Source: Astrothelium macrocarpum
Taxonomy: Eukaryota > Ascomycota > Dothideomycetes > Trypetheliales > Trypetheliaceae
Assembly (NCBI GenBank): GCA_021030915.1
Contig: JAGEMR010000093.1
Coordinates: 1-64,000 of the forward strand
Direction of reading: 5' to 3'
Length of the DNA stretch: 64,000 nt
Shown here: positions 32,212-42,641 of the stretch, in pieces
Position numbering within the stretch: position 1 is the first letter of the stretch
Layout of the letters: every line of letters begins with the position of its first letter
Position numbers and translations under genes: made by a program
The notes under the pieces: model-generated
The model's input: the letters and a program-made list of their open reading frames with translations, nothing else
The model's database searches: none
What the model was told of the DNA's origin: nothing

Positions 32212-33276
32212 ATGGCACCTTCTCTGGAGGAGCCGATTCAGCTGGACACATCTGCTTCACTCCAATCCGCTCCGAAATTGATTGCGCCTGAACCAGGTGA
32301 GCCCCGCATAGAATATCTGCCCAATTGGCGAGCAGTATTGTAACCCGAATGATTTGTAGAGCATTGCCCAGGTCCACAGTCGCAACTTGCAGGCAAGGAC
32401 GATGCATGTGCTGGTTGTCCAAATCAGCAGATTTGCGCTACGGCACCGAAGGGTCCGGATCCGGATATTCCAGCTATCACTTATCGTCTTTCCGGAGTGA
32501 AGCACAAGATACTCATTTTGTCTGGAAAAGGTGGCGTTGGTAAATCAACGTTTACTTCGATGCTCGCACATGCTTTTGCCACCAAACCGGATAGCCTGGT
32601 TGGAATTATGGATACAGACATCTGTGGACCAAGCATTCCAAAGATGATGGGCGTCGAGCAAGAGACAATTCACGTGTCTGGGCAAGGTTGGGAGCCTGTA
32701 TGGGTTACGGATAATCTGGGCGTGATGAGTGTCCAATTTATGTTGCCCAACAGAGACGATGCGGTCATTTGGCGAGGGCCTAAGAAAAATGGTCTCATCA
32801 AACAATTCCTGAAGGATGTTGAATGGGGCGAGCTCGACTATCTCTTGGTCGATACTCCACCGGGAACAAGTGATGAACACCTAAGTGTCAACGCGCTTCT
32901 CAAGGAGTCTGGCGTTGATGGTGCAATCGTTGTCACGACACCGCAAGAGGTGGCTCTACTGGACGTTAGGAAAGAGATTGATTTTTGCAGAAAGGCTGGA
33001 ATCAAGATATTGGGCATCGCTGAAAACATGTCTGGCTTTGTGTGTCCAAAATGTACCAATACGAGTCAGATCTTCAAGGCTTCTACAGGCGGCGGTCGAC
33101 GATTAGCAGCAGAGACATGCATACCATTCCTGGGCGCTGTTCCTTTGGACCCTCGCATTGGGATGAGCTGTGACTTTGGTGAAAGCTTTTTTGATGGATT
33201 CCCAGAAAGTCCTGCGTGTGCAGCTTTCCGGAACATAATGGCAAACATCCAAACGGGTATGCAGGTACAAAACTAA
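32212..33276 (+). CDS. NBP35: Cytosolic Fe-S cluster assembly factor Nbp35
   Basis: This is a P-loop scaffold ATPase of the cytosolic iron-sulfur assembly pathway, which works with Cfd1 to build and pass 4Fe-4S clusters. Exons are 32212..32296 and 32360..33276 (63-nt intron, GTGAGC to TTGTAG), giving 333 residues. The splice restores the N-terminal ferredoxin-like motif C-x13-C-x2-C-x5-C (CPGP through CAGCPNQQIC), which separates Nbp35 from Cfd1. Then follow the deviant Walker A SGKGGVGKST, switch I MDTDICGPSIPKMMG, DTPPGTSDEHL, and the C-terminal bridging CPKC in GFVCPKCTN. All expected Cys ligands are present. It is divergent from the glucoamylase gene. Confidence 0.96.
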
Positions 33277-34275
33277 TGCAGTAGACTCGGCACAGAGACG
33301 TCTTACAGCTGTGGCTATCTGGCTTGCACTTTCGTCCCGAGTGAGTGTCAGGACGACCAAGGACTTGAAATTGTAACGTCAGTGGACGTATTCTTTCAGC
33401 CTCTCTACATTGGCTTGCCTCTTCGGCCTCTAACCCACACCCAAGACAGAGTACCCTTCACGGCTTTGCATAAATAGATGAGGTCACTTGCCGACTTCGA
33501 ACCTACAAGGCGCTCCACTCTGCTTTCGAGGGCACCGCTAACTATTGGCGATACTCAATAGTCAGGTCGTGCACAATGTCTTCAGAGTGTAACTGTACTA
33601 CTTTGGCACTCTCCTGTACTTGAAGAGACGGACTCAGATCAGCATTACGTGTGTTGGAATCGATGCAAGTGGCCTCTTTTAAGCCTCAGTTTCGTGCTTG
33701 CTAATTATTCTACAGCTTCTCGTACTGTCGAGGTATGAGGCTTAATTTAGGGCGTGCATTCTACTGGGTTAGACGTGAGCCATCTGAGTATCACCTTGGC
33801 GGACAAAGCAATTTAGTAGCCATTATCCTCAATATTTCAAGCAGCAAATTGTTTCAAGAGCATTTTTGGTGTACTCGTGCTCGAACATCAAGATTTTCCG
33901 CAATAACGGCATTGGCTAACTCTCTTTCGTCAGGAAATTCCGGCTGACATACTGCAGTATCTAGGTTTCGCTAATAAGATCCATGTCCTTTTAGTATATC
34001 CCTTGTTTCGACATCAGCATTGTTCAATTTCTCTACATCTGGACACTCAACAACACAGCGTGTAATTTGAACTTCATGATTTCGTTTGTTGTGAAGTTCC
34101 TTGTTCGATGAAGCTTTGATCTTATCTCTGGTTGTCTAGTGAGAGAGAATGTTGGTGCATCATTGATGTACTTTTTGTTTTGGTAAGCGATCGATGTTGC
34201 GGAGACTGGCGCGAGGAAACTGTATGCTTGAAGCGAATGGCCTTGCGGATACAAAGACGGTGATTTGACGAAAGC
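33277..34275. other. Convergent intergenic region, nothing recognised
   Basis: About 1 kb lies between the NBP35 stop and the PDX3 stop. ORFs are short and unlike known proteins. A B-box-like TTCGAACC near 33500 has no matching A box at tRNA spacing, so no tRNA is called. Confidence 0.45.
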
Positions 34276-35031
34276 TTATGGGCTGAGTCTTTCAATCTTC
34301 CATCCATTCTCGGAGCCGTCATTTTTGGTGTAGCGGAAGCGATCGTGTAGTCTGCTGTCCCGGCCCTGCCAAAACTCGACTATCTCAGGCACTACCCTTA
34401 ATCCTCCCCAAAATTCTGGTACGGGAATGTTCTCTTGCCCTTCGAATGTCTTCTCAAAGTTCCTCACTCTTTGCTCTAATTCCTCTCTGCTGCGTAATTC
34501 CTTGCTCTGTTCACTTGCCCAAGCGCCAATTCTTGATCCTCGTATTCTTGTATCGTAATACACCTGGGACTGCTCCTTCGTTAAGCGCTCTATGCGTCCT
34601 TCGACTCTAACTTGTCGTTCCAACTCATGCCACCAAAATGTCAATGCAGCATGTGGATTACTCGCGACATCTGAAGCCTTGCGACTTGTTGCCCAATTGC
34701 TATATACTACGAAGCCGTGATCATCGAGCTCTTTGAGGTATACCATTCGTGCCGATACCCTTCCTGATGGCAGTTCCGCTGTTGATAGAGTCACTGTTTC
34801 TGGTTGGTACACTTTTTGAGATTGTGCATGACTAAACCAAGAATTGAATTGTTTAAGAGGGTCATATATGAGATCAGTCAGGTTCAGGATGCCCTTGGTG
34901 TACTGTTGTGCATGTGGATTTGCATCAGTACCTCCAGGCGCAAAAATCATTTTAGATGAGTCTTTAGACGTCATGGTTCTATTCAGTACCGACTTGCGCA
35001 GAGAGATCGTTCGCGCGTATATCTTCAACAT
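34276..35031 (-). CDS. PDX3: Pyridoxamine 5'-phosphate oxidase
   Basis: This FMN enzyme oxidises pyridoxamine- or pyridoxine-5'-phosphate to pyridoxal 5'-phosphate, the last step of vitamin B6 salvage. It is a single exon. The ATG at 35031 gives 251 residues with a basic leader (MLKIYARTISLRKSVLNR) that could target mitochondria; an internal Met at 34974 would give a shorter cytosolic form. Family blocks are FNSWFSHAQ, the FMN-contacting SGRVSARMVYLKELDDHGFVVYSNW, ALTFWWHELERQVRVEGRIE and the C-terminal EFWQGRDSRLHDRFRY and WKIERLSP. It is divergent from POP4; the shared 277 bp contains a TACCTAGGTA palindrome. Confidence 0.95.
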   Translation of the reverse strand: MLKIYARTISLRKSVLNRTMTSKDSSKMIFAPGGTDANPHAQQYTKGILNLTDLIYDPLKQFNSWFSHAQSQKVYQPETVTLSTAELPSGRVSARMVYLKELDDHGFVVYSNWATSRKASDVASNPHAALTFWWHELERQVRVEGRIERLTKEQSQVYYDTRIRGSRIGAWASEQSKELRSREELEQRVRNFEKTFEGQENIPVPEFWGGLRVVPEIVEFWQGRDSRLHDRFRYTKNDGSENGWKIERLSP

Positions 35032-35148
35032 CCACACACAGGATGATGTACAGAGTTCTGAGAAGGTCGAATGCGGCCAGGCTAGTCTGCAATCGTAGCA
35101 GAAATTATGGAAGAGGACGGGTATGTGGCGGTTGTAGCACTCTTGTCG

Positions 35149-35158
35149 TACCTAGGTA
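35149..35158. promoter_or_regulatory. TACCTAGGTA palindrome, PDX3/POP4 promoter
   Basis: A perfect 10-bp palindrome lies about 120 bp from the PDX3 start and 150 bp from the POP4 start. The same decamer occurs at 38931 and 56916 upstream of other genes, so it may be a shared promoter element. The binding factor is unknown. Confidence 0.45.
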
Positions 35159-35308
35159 TTCAAATCCTTTCGGCCTCAACTCCGACGCTAAAAATGCTTT
35201 CCGTCAGGCCGTACTTTCTGGAACCGCTTCTTACCTTTATTTTCTGGAACGAAATCTAGTCCTCTTGAGTCTCCAGGGCTGCATATGAAATAGGATCCCG
35301 AGCCCATC

Positions 35309-36066
35309 ATGACTGAAAAGTTTTCCCAAACCCTCCTAGCTCGCTCACATTCCCCACAAACGGCATCACAAATTTATCGAGACAAAATCGCGCATCGCCC
35401 TCTTCTGCTTCGTCCTACCTCACCATCACTAAAGATCGATAATGCTCGTACAGCACGCGATAAACGGCGTGCGATCAAGCACCGTTCGCGCGCAGTGGAT
35501 AGACCCCGACCACTGTCCGCTAAGCAAAAGCGCATATCGTGTGTATATAAGATTCCAAAGTCACAGCGCAAATACAGTATTTACGTTCCTCTTCACCACA
35601 TGTGGGTCTCATACATGCAAGATGTCTTGAATTTGACAAAACAAGGAGAAGATGGAAAGTCGAGTAAGAGGATCACCCCACAAAGTGTAGGCCAGCAATT
35701 GGTCAGCGCAGACTTTCATGGAGCAAGTATCAAGGTAGTCCGAAGTCGTTGCGTGGGAAGAATTGGTCTGCAAGGCATCGTTGTGAAAGACACAAAGTTC
35801 ACCTTCGAGATAATCACAGAAAGTAGTGAACTGAAAGGTGTGTCGTGCTTGTCCTGAAGTCTCATCTTGCTAATCCGATTCTAGTGGTACCAAAAGAGCA
35901 CACAATCTTCCGCTTCGAAATACCTCTACCCTCATCTGGCCAATATACTGGACAAGAAGAGAAAATAACTCCACTGGTCTTTGAAATGTATGGATCGCAA
36001 TTTGAAACATCTGCACCTGGACGAGCCACAAGGAAGTTTAAAATGCACGTGAATCAAGATGTATAA
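35309..36066 (+). CDS. POP4: RNase P/MRP subunit Pop4 (Rpp29)
   Basis: This is a protein subunit of nuclear RNase P and RNase MRP, which process pre-tRNA 5' ends and pre-rRNA. Exons are 35309..35837 and 35885..36066 (47-nt intron, GTGTGT to TTCTAG), giving 236 residues. The N-terminal half is basic and helical (TARDKRRAIKHRSRAVDRPR). The C-terminal Sm-like barrel begins at LVSADFHGASIKVVRSRCVG and continues with GLQGIVVKDTKFTFEIIT. The splice junction completes it with VVPKEHTIFRFEIP and YGSQFETSAPGRATRKFK, the hallmark end of Rpp29 proteins. The length fits the family. Confidence 0.93.
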
Positions 36067-37013
36067 AAGATACAATCTACAACTGCACAAGAAAGAAGAC
36101 CACATGTCGAAAATTCTAGTTGCCTTGATTTTGTATTAATGAGCTGGGAAAACGGGTATCCGAAATGATTGTGGGGCAGAAAGGACTTTCCGCCTCACGC
36201 CAGGACTCTATGAAGGTTTAGCTCAGCTTATGAGCTACTGCTTAGATCACGAGCTGTCTTTTTCACTTAGAGGCGCGCTCTTGGTGTTTGAGTAGAGGGC
36301 ATGGCCGCCCAAAAACGAATTCGAAACAACGCTGCGAAGTTTGGTGTCTGCTGTTCCACAAGCGCCTAGGAGACGCCATGGCTGAGGATATAAGTTTGCC
36401 GAATCGAGACGCTTTTGGCGGTACAGACGACAGGTCGTTTTCGACATGACTGCGCCACACAAAGTTTCAGGGCACCGCCCCGTACGCTGCAGCTGAGAAT
36501 CGACGGTACGAGAACATCCGAGACTCCGGCACTCGTTCGCAGACTGATTTTCTTTTTCAGAGGCAAATATTTCAGTCCCAATCTCCGTCTCAACGGTTGA
36601 TCGTCGCTTGGAAAATTGCGGTATTGGTTTTGTTGGCAGTCCTATCTGGTTGGTGCAATATTCTTGCAGTTATGTGAAGATTGGTCATCCTTGGGCGAAG
36701 CCACTGAATAGATCCACTATTAGAAATTAAATGCATTTTCTTTGCTGTGATATGATGTGCCCTGTGGAAATTGTGGGAGCTTATTGAACACTCCGGAAAG
36801 GGCGGCTGGGGCTATGCCCAAGTGAAGTGACTTTGGTGAAGGACTCAGCCATCGACGTCCACGGCGCTAAATCCGTCAGCCATGCGTATTGGCGGGGTAT
36901 TTATATTCCCCCCTCTCGCCAAATGTCCATCGCGTATTCCTAATAACATTTTACACCAGCATACAGCACCTTCCACCATACTCAACACTATCAACTCTCT
37001 CGACAGCTTCACC
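36067..37013. other. Intergenic, upstream of the polyQ/glycine-zipper gene
   Basis: About 950 bp. Both strands carry short, mutually overlapping open frames around 36250-36600 with no family resemblance. It should include the POP4 3' end and the promoter of the next gene, with a CT-rich leader just before 37014. Confidence 0.45.
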
Positions 37014-37124
37014 ATGTCAGGACCTTACGACCAGTACAACCAGCAGGGTTACCAGCAGGGCTACCAACCTCAAGCTCCGAATTACGGGGGCGCTTACGAA
37101 CAAAATTACCAACAATATCCCCCT

Positions 37125-37157
<33 letters not shown>

Positions 37158-37643
37158 TATCCTCCACAACAGAGTGGCTACGGTGCTCCTCCCGCCCCGG
37201 CTTATGGCGAGCAGTCTCAGTACAATTACAACCAGGGCGCGTATGGTCCTCCGCATGAGGGTGGCTTTCAACACGGCCATCAGTACAATGGCAACTACGA
37301 CCAAAACCAGCAGGCGACCCGCGATCAATATGGTAACTACCAGCCGCAGTCCCCAGGTCATCCTCACCAATTCCCACAACAAGGTGCATACGGCTCAGCA
37401 CCTGCGCCATCAGATCCAAACAATCCATACACTCAGCAACAGGGCCAGTATGATCCGAACGCCCCCGAAGGCGAGCGTGGGCTCGCTGGTGCTCTTGCAG
37501 GTGGTGCATTAGGTGCTTTTGGCGGTCACAAGGCAGGCCATGGAGTAATTGGAACTCTTGCTGGCGCATTTCTCGGTAGCAAGCTCGAAGACAAGTACAA
37601 GGAATCACACCATGGCAGCAGCCACGGTAGCAATCGGTGGTAG
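37014..37643 (+). CDS. Gln/Tyr/Pro-rich protein with C-terminal glycine zipper
   Basis: This is a single exon of 209 residues from the ATG at 37014, which follows a pyrimidine-rich leader. The first 150 residues are low complexity: Gln, Tyr, Pro and Gly repeats (YNQQGYQQGYQPQAPNYGG) with an 11-Gln run. The last 50 residues form a glycine-zipper-like hydrophobic segment (GLAGALAGGALGAFGGHKAG, then GTLAGAFLGSKLEDKYKE) and a His/Ser tail. Many ascomycetes have such proteins, named only for the glycine zipper. A membrane-associated or condensate-forming role is possible from the prion-like composition but unproven. The open frame to 36882 upstream looks like leader. Confidence 0.8.
37125..37157 (+). 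repeat. CAG microsatellite coding for polyglutamine
   Basis: Ten CAG codons and one CAA encode 11 consecutive Gln residues inside the glycine-zipper protein. The near-pure CAG tract predicts length variation between strains. Confidence 0.95.
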
Positions 37644-39293
37644 TCTAAAACCACAAGCCGCATACGGAGCGACATCATTGACCCATTTCTTGATGCTCTA
37701 CGGATTGGAAGTTGTTGACTGGTGTACTGTCGCAAGGCACAGGGAAAGATTATGATTAATGACAAATTCCAACTTCGATTATTATTGGGACGGAATCATT
37801 GGTTCTGCGGGTGCATCATTAAGCTACACATTCTTCTAGACGACTCTATTAAAGTGATTCATTTCTATACTGTTGACTTTGATCCATCCAGTGAATACAT
37901 TTTTCTCATTCGGCCCTAATGTGACCTAACCACGCTCGCTTCGTGCACTGTTCATTCATTCCACGACCATTTACTGAAATCGGCTTTACAGTCGTCAACG
38001 CGCTTTTCTTTTTAGTAGTGATGAGATCCACCAAGGAATTTTGAGTGAGAAGTTCGAATCTTTGTCATGATCTGAAAAGGACAATTCCAGATTCGAAAGT
38101 TTATCCATACTGATGCAAAGCAGGAAGCGAAACAAGCAAAGCCCAAAGGGTGCACCCAGCCAAGCATTCGAAATAGTTTACGAGGGGGACAGTGAAAAGC
38201 ATAACATTTACTATTGATGAGGGGTAAAAATTGTATTGAACTTTCGCTTAGGCAATATAAGTAATTGGTTCACGTTTTGGGACCTTGACCGATAGGCATA
38301 GTAGAAGTTTGTTTCCTGTTGGCACACTGGCCGATAACTATCAATCTTAGCTTTGAGGTGTAGAAAAGTGGGAGGACAAAGGGCGTGACACTGTCAATAC
38401 ACGCTTTTAATCTCTTTTCCTAAACCTGGAACTCTATTTGACAGTGCGCGCCTGTCCAAGTGAAGCTTAAGAAGATTGCAACATCGTTCAAATTATTGGT
38501 GTGGATGTTGCTTACTCGGATGTTTTCATTCTGCATGAAATTGAATACAGTATGATGGATTGAGCAACATCATGGTAGAATGAGAAAATAGATTTAATCG
38601 ACAGTCACGATAGCCTAGGCGTCCACTCGAGCGTTTGATATTCTCTCTATCAATTCCTGCTCATTTCATGCCGTTTCGACTTTTCTTGAGTGGCCGTTTC
38701 GAAATACTGTCCATCTTGGAAAGGCAACAGAATACTGCGGTGAGTACGTACGTCTTAGAAATGATGCTTGCCGAATGAGGCAGCCTGAGAAATTCAAGAC
38801 CATCTGCAGCATCTCGATGTTTATTTTCAAAAAATTTTGAGGATCAGGACTTGTAATGTTGGCTGCGAGCATAGGACATCCTCAGAACACCGCGAGACGC
38901 TGGTCTGAGCTTTAGAAGGAGGTACATAGGTACCTAGGTACTTACTGACTCTGCGAACTATCAAACATATCTTTCTAAAACTAAGAACAAAATCAATGCA
39001 CCCCTTAGCAACTTTTAGTGGCGAGTCCGTGATTTCAGAGCTGTGTTCTCGTCTCCTCTAGAACTAGAAACTGAGATTTTGGAGATATTCGTGCTCAAGA
39101 GCGAACCCACTTTTGAATCCGTCCCTCTGCATTGTTATTAAGCTCACGGAGTCTTTCCAGCGCGTTGTTAACCGTACACCTTTTCGACTTCGAGGATTTA
39201 CACGCTTGCTCTCAGATCCCGTCTGCCTCACTGGCTCCCTCGCCGCGCATTCTCGCTCACTTGATACGACAGGGGCGTGTTCCTGCAAAAGCC
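37644..39293. other. Long AT-rich intergenic region
   Basis: About 1.65 kb without a recognised gene between two plus-strand genes. ORFs are short and scattered. The palindrome cluster at 38921-38945 lies about 350 bp before the pseudouridine synthase start. An ncRNA cannot be excluded by eye. Confidence 0.45.
38921..38945. promoter_or_regulatory. GTAC/TAGGTA palindrome cluster
   Basis: Nested palindromes occur here, including GTACCTAGGTAC (38930-38941) and TAGGTACCTA (38927-38936). They lie about 350 bp upstream of the pseudouridine synthase ATG and share the TACCTAGGTA core with two other promoters in the window. Confidence 0.45.
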
Positions 39294-40722
39294 ATGGCAC
39301 TCACTGTCGTTGAACCAGCGCCTGTAGAACCAGAACATCTCCATGCAGCTCCAGCAGTAGTTGTTACACCTTGCGATCCCTGGCCAAGACCATACTTCTT
39401 CGACAGCGGCCTCCGAAGAGTACAGCCGTATCACTTTACCTATAACACATTCTGCAAGGAACGCTGGCGGGGACACACACTTTTGAATATCTTTTCGTCA
39501 GAGTTTCGAGATCGTCCTGCAGAGTACTACGTGAGTGTCTTGATATTCTTTGGCTTTTCAATTCTGATGTCAGGGGTGCCAGAAAGATGCCATAGAAGTT
39601 GGCAAAGTTGTTGTCAACGGTCAACCGGTCACAACCGATCATGTCGTAAAAAATGGCGATCTCATTTCACATACTCTGCATAGACACGAGCCGCCTGTCG
39701 CTGCTGAGCCCATTGAAATAATCCACGAAGATAGCGACATGATTGTGATAAACAAACCTGCTGGAGTGCCTGTCCATCCGGCCGGCCGTTATAACTACAA
39801 TTCTATTGTTGAGATAATGCGGGCAGACCGTGGCTATAGTTGGAATCCTCTCCCTTGCCATCGATTGGACAGATTGACGAGTGGTGTTATGTTTGTAGCA
39901 AAGCACAGGGAGGCGGCCGATCGTTTGACAATCCAGATCAAAGGAAGGGAAGTGCGAAAAGAGTACGTAGCACGAGTGAAGGGAGAGTTCCCTGATGGCG
40001 AGATCATTTGCGAAAAACCGATATTACAGATAAGTCCAAAACTTGGACTCAACCGCGTTCGGGCAAACGGAAAAGAGGCACGAACTGTCTTCAGGCGTCT
40101 CGCATATTACCCGCCAAGACGACGTGCGAAACCAACAGTTGGGGATTCGACGGACCAGACCAGGGACATTGATGGCATAAAATCAGACAAAGAAGAAGGT
40201 CGCTCTTGGAATCAAACGGAAGGCTACTCAATCGTCCGGTGTCTGCCCCTAACAGGCCGTACTCACCAGCTACGAGTGCATTTGCAGTTTTTGGGGCATC
40301 CTATTTCGAATGATCCGATATATTGCAATCAAAGGGTCTTTGGTCATGATCTTGGCTGTGGAGATGACAAGTCGGATGCCGATGAAGATATCATGGCACG
40401 CTTGTCCCGTATGGGGAAAGATCAAGTAGCCGAAGCCGTAGCATATCACGATGAAATGGTGGAAGATTACAATAAGCGCAAAGCAGAAAAGCAGAGCGGC
40501 GAAATCTGTACCATCTGTGGGACCCAGCTTTATACTGATCCCGGCCCGCATGAATTAGGTATATATCTACATGCTAAACGCTATGCGAGCGTGGAAGGCT
40601 CTTGGGAATACGAAACTCCATTGCCACATTGGGCACTTCCTCCAGTCGGGATGGCTGGACCTACAGAAACTACTTCGGAAACAGATCCGGTTCAGACTAT
40701 CATAGAGAAGCTGGCACGATAA
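39294..40722 (+). CDS. RluA-family tRNA pseudouridine synthase (Pus9/Rib2-type)
   Basis: This enzyme isomerises uridine to pseudouridine, by family likeness at position 32 of tRNAs. Exons are 39294..39530 and 39574..40722; the intron is only 43 nt (GTGAGT to TGTCAG), giving 461 residues. The N-terminus has the Pus9/Rib2 leader (RRVQPYHFTYNTFCKERWRG), then an S4-like segment (GKVVVNGQPVTTDHVVKNGD). The catalytic motif is HRLDRLTSGVMF, whose second Asp-containing HRLD supplies the nucleophile. KEYVARVKGEFP and LTGRTHQLRVHLQFLGHPI complete the fold. A C-terminal CTICG...LGIYLHAKRY block is typical of the fungal enzymes. There is no deaminase domain, so it is Pus9-like rather than full Rib2. Confidence 0.9.
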
Positions 40723-40891
40723 AAATAGGTCGATCTCAATTTGCAACTATCATTGGAAGATACTGAGAGCTTTCGCAGACGACAAATCGCCAGCTCCACG
40801 TGACAGAGTACTGTGTCTAAAACTTCACCGCGTTTAAAAGGACATAAGATCAACGGGTTGCCCGTTTTGCTCGCCGCTTCGTAACATTGCT

Positions 40892-42272
40892 TCAAGCTAG
40901 CACCTTGTTAGCATAAAAGGAAATCGGTACCGCAGCGAGCCTCACCATTTTCAGGTCGTTCATTGCTTCCTCAGGTGTTTGTCTTGGGTCTTGTACCCCA
41001 GATTCAAGCGCTTCAGCCCATGCCCTTACCTCTTGTTTGACGCCAAACTCTTCTTCTGCGAAAATTGTTCTTACTTCCTTGTCACCAATTTTAACAATGA
41101 CGGCGCCCCCAATTCCTTCTTGGAAATCGCTACCAATCTTTTCGCGAATGACAACGCCTTTCTCACAGGCCACACTAAGCTTGTATTCATCATATGTTGT
41201 CCCAAAAGATGCTGAAAATGTTCCTGTGGCTCCGGCTTGCGTCTTGATCACAGCGTCCAATGTGTCCAAAGGCGGAAGATGTTCCTGCAGCTGAGCTGTA
41301 AATGCTGTGACGCGCATAGGTGCATACTTTGTACCCAGAAGGGTTCGAAGACCGGCGACGAAATGAATTCCAGCATCAAGAAGAAATCCTCCTTGGTACT
41401 GAGGCTTCTTACGCCATCCTGTCTCTAAAACATTGTAAGCAGTGTAACCCAAAATTTGGATGTCTACAAAATCATGGCTTCACCGAAATATTCTCCACCG
41501 CGTTTCACCATTGCTTGTACTCTTACGTTGAATCCGAGTACTCGCCCGAGACTTTTTACTTGCTCGCTGGCAAACGATATGCTATCAAAGAAGCGGTAAT
41601 TCTCAGCGACACACCATGTTGCCCTTTTCGTATCGATATTCTTGTGGTACCAATCTAGCAATTCAGTTGCGGTTCCCATGTCCTGAGCGATAGGTTTTTC
41701 TGCTAGTACATGCTTTCCAGCGCTTAGAGCCTCTCGAATGTAATCTGGCTGGGCTGGAATTGGCAGAGCGATGATAATTGCTTGCACATCGGACTGTTTC
41801 AGGAGGTCTTTGTATCCCTTTCTCGTGCCTGCATCTTCACTGTAGAGGTCCACGTTGTTGGTGTCCAAGCCGAGATCACGAGCCGAGTTGAGTGAGCGGG
41901 AATAGATAGCTTTGAGTATGAGAGCAGGGGTTGCTTTGATAGCCGGCTTAAAGAATCAAATAATTAGCAATATTTAACGACTCAGCAACAACCATCCTAA
42001 TCCAGACACCCAGACGGCCAGGTCCCGATTGTGTCATACTCGAGTATCGCTCTAATGCGAAAAGAAACATCTTGTCGTAATTTTATCCAGGGGTGAGACT
42101 TTTTTCGGATACTTAGTCGAAAATTTTTGCTCATGTCTGCATCGAGACCATAACGTGATATCAAAGCTGGCCTTGTTCTGTGAATCAAAGAGACATTTTG
42201 TTCCCCTAAACCTACCAGGTGCTCTTTCTTCACAAATATTCCGCTCCCAACAAGAGCCACACCAATCGCCAT
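40892..42272 (-). CDS. Gfo/Idh/MocA-family NAD(P)-dependent oxidoreductase
   Basis: The Rossmann N-terminus is MAIGVALVGSGIFVKKEHLP, followed by the dinucleotide/substrate block VQAIIIALPIPAQPDYIREA and the family hallmark AGKHVLAEKPIAQD. The C-terminal sheet includes GGFLLDAGIHFVAGLR. Exons are 42216..42272, 41484..41946 and 40892..41424, giving 350 residues. The second intron is 59 nt, but the first is 269 nt, long for this genome. Its ends (GTAGGT, TTTAAG) join the codons in phase, and the joined text HLPAIKATPALILKAIYSRS is what the family has. The substrate is unknown (sugars, inositols or dihydrodiols are used by relatives). It is convergent with the pseudouridine synthase, 169 bp apart. 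Confidence 0.88.
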
Positions 42273-42641
42273 GAGCAGTCGTAACAAATTGAGCCTTGCC
42301 CTCTTTAAGACTCAAATGTTGAACTTAAATATTGGATTATGATGAGAATTCAAGGGGAAATTGCTTGTTGGAATAGGTTTTGTGCAACGATCTACTTGCT
42401 TCACAAACAGAAAAGGGTACAAGGAAAAAGACGGTAAGAGTTAACTCTGCACTATCAAGCAGTTAAGTCATATTAAGGCTTCCAGCACTAGCCGCATGCG
42501 GGAGGTCTCTATGACTCTCAAGATATAACCTGTTGAAGATGTATCGTTAAGAAAATAGAGTTAGGCTTCCCAGAGAGTTTTGTGACTATTTTATTTTGTT
42601 GGTTGGCTTGTTCAATTTCTTAACGAATCACGTCTACAGTC
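42273..42641. other. Short spacer between oxidoreductase and Lon genes
   Basis: This 369 bp, AT-rich stretch holds the promoter of the oxidoreductase and the 3' end of the Lon gene. Nothing else was recognised. Confidence 0.5.

Noticed and set aside
33421..33540. Possible tRNA: a TTCGAACC B-box-like string on the minus strand
   Set aside because: No A box at proper spacing and no acceptor or anticodon stems can be drawn.
36889..37512. Ser/Thr-rich and Leu-rich frames over the glycine-zipper gene
   Set aside because: They arise from reading the CAG and repeat region in other frames; the Q/Y/G frame has the ATG context and a sensible C-terminus.
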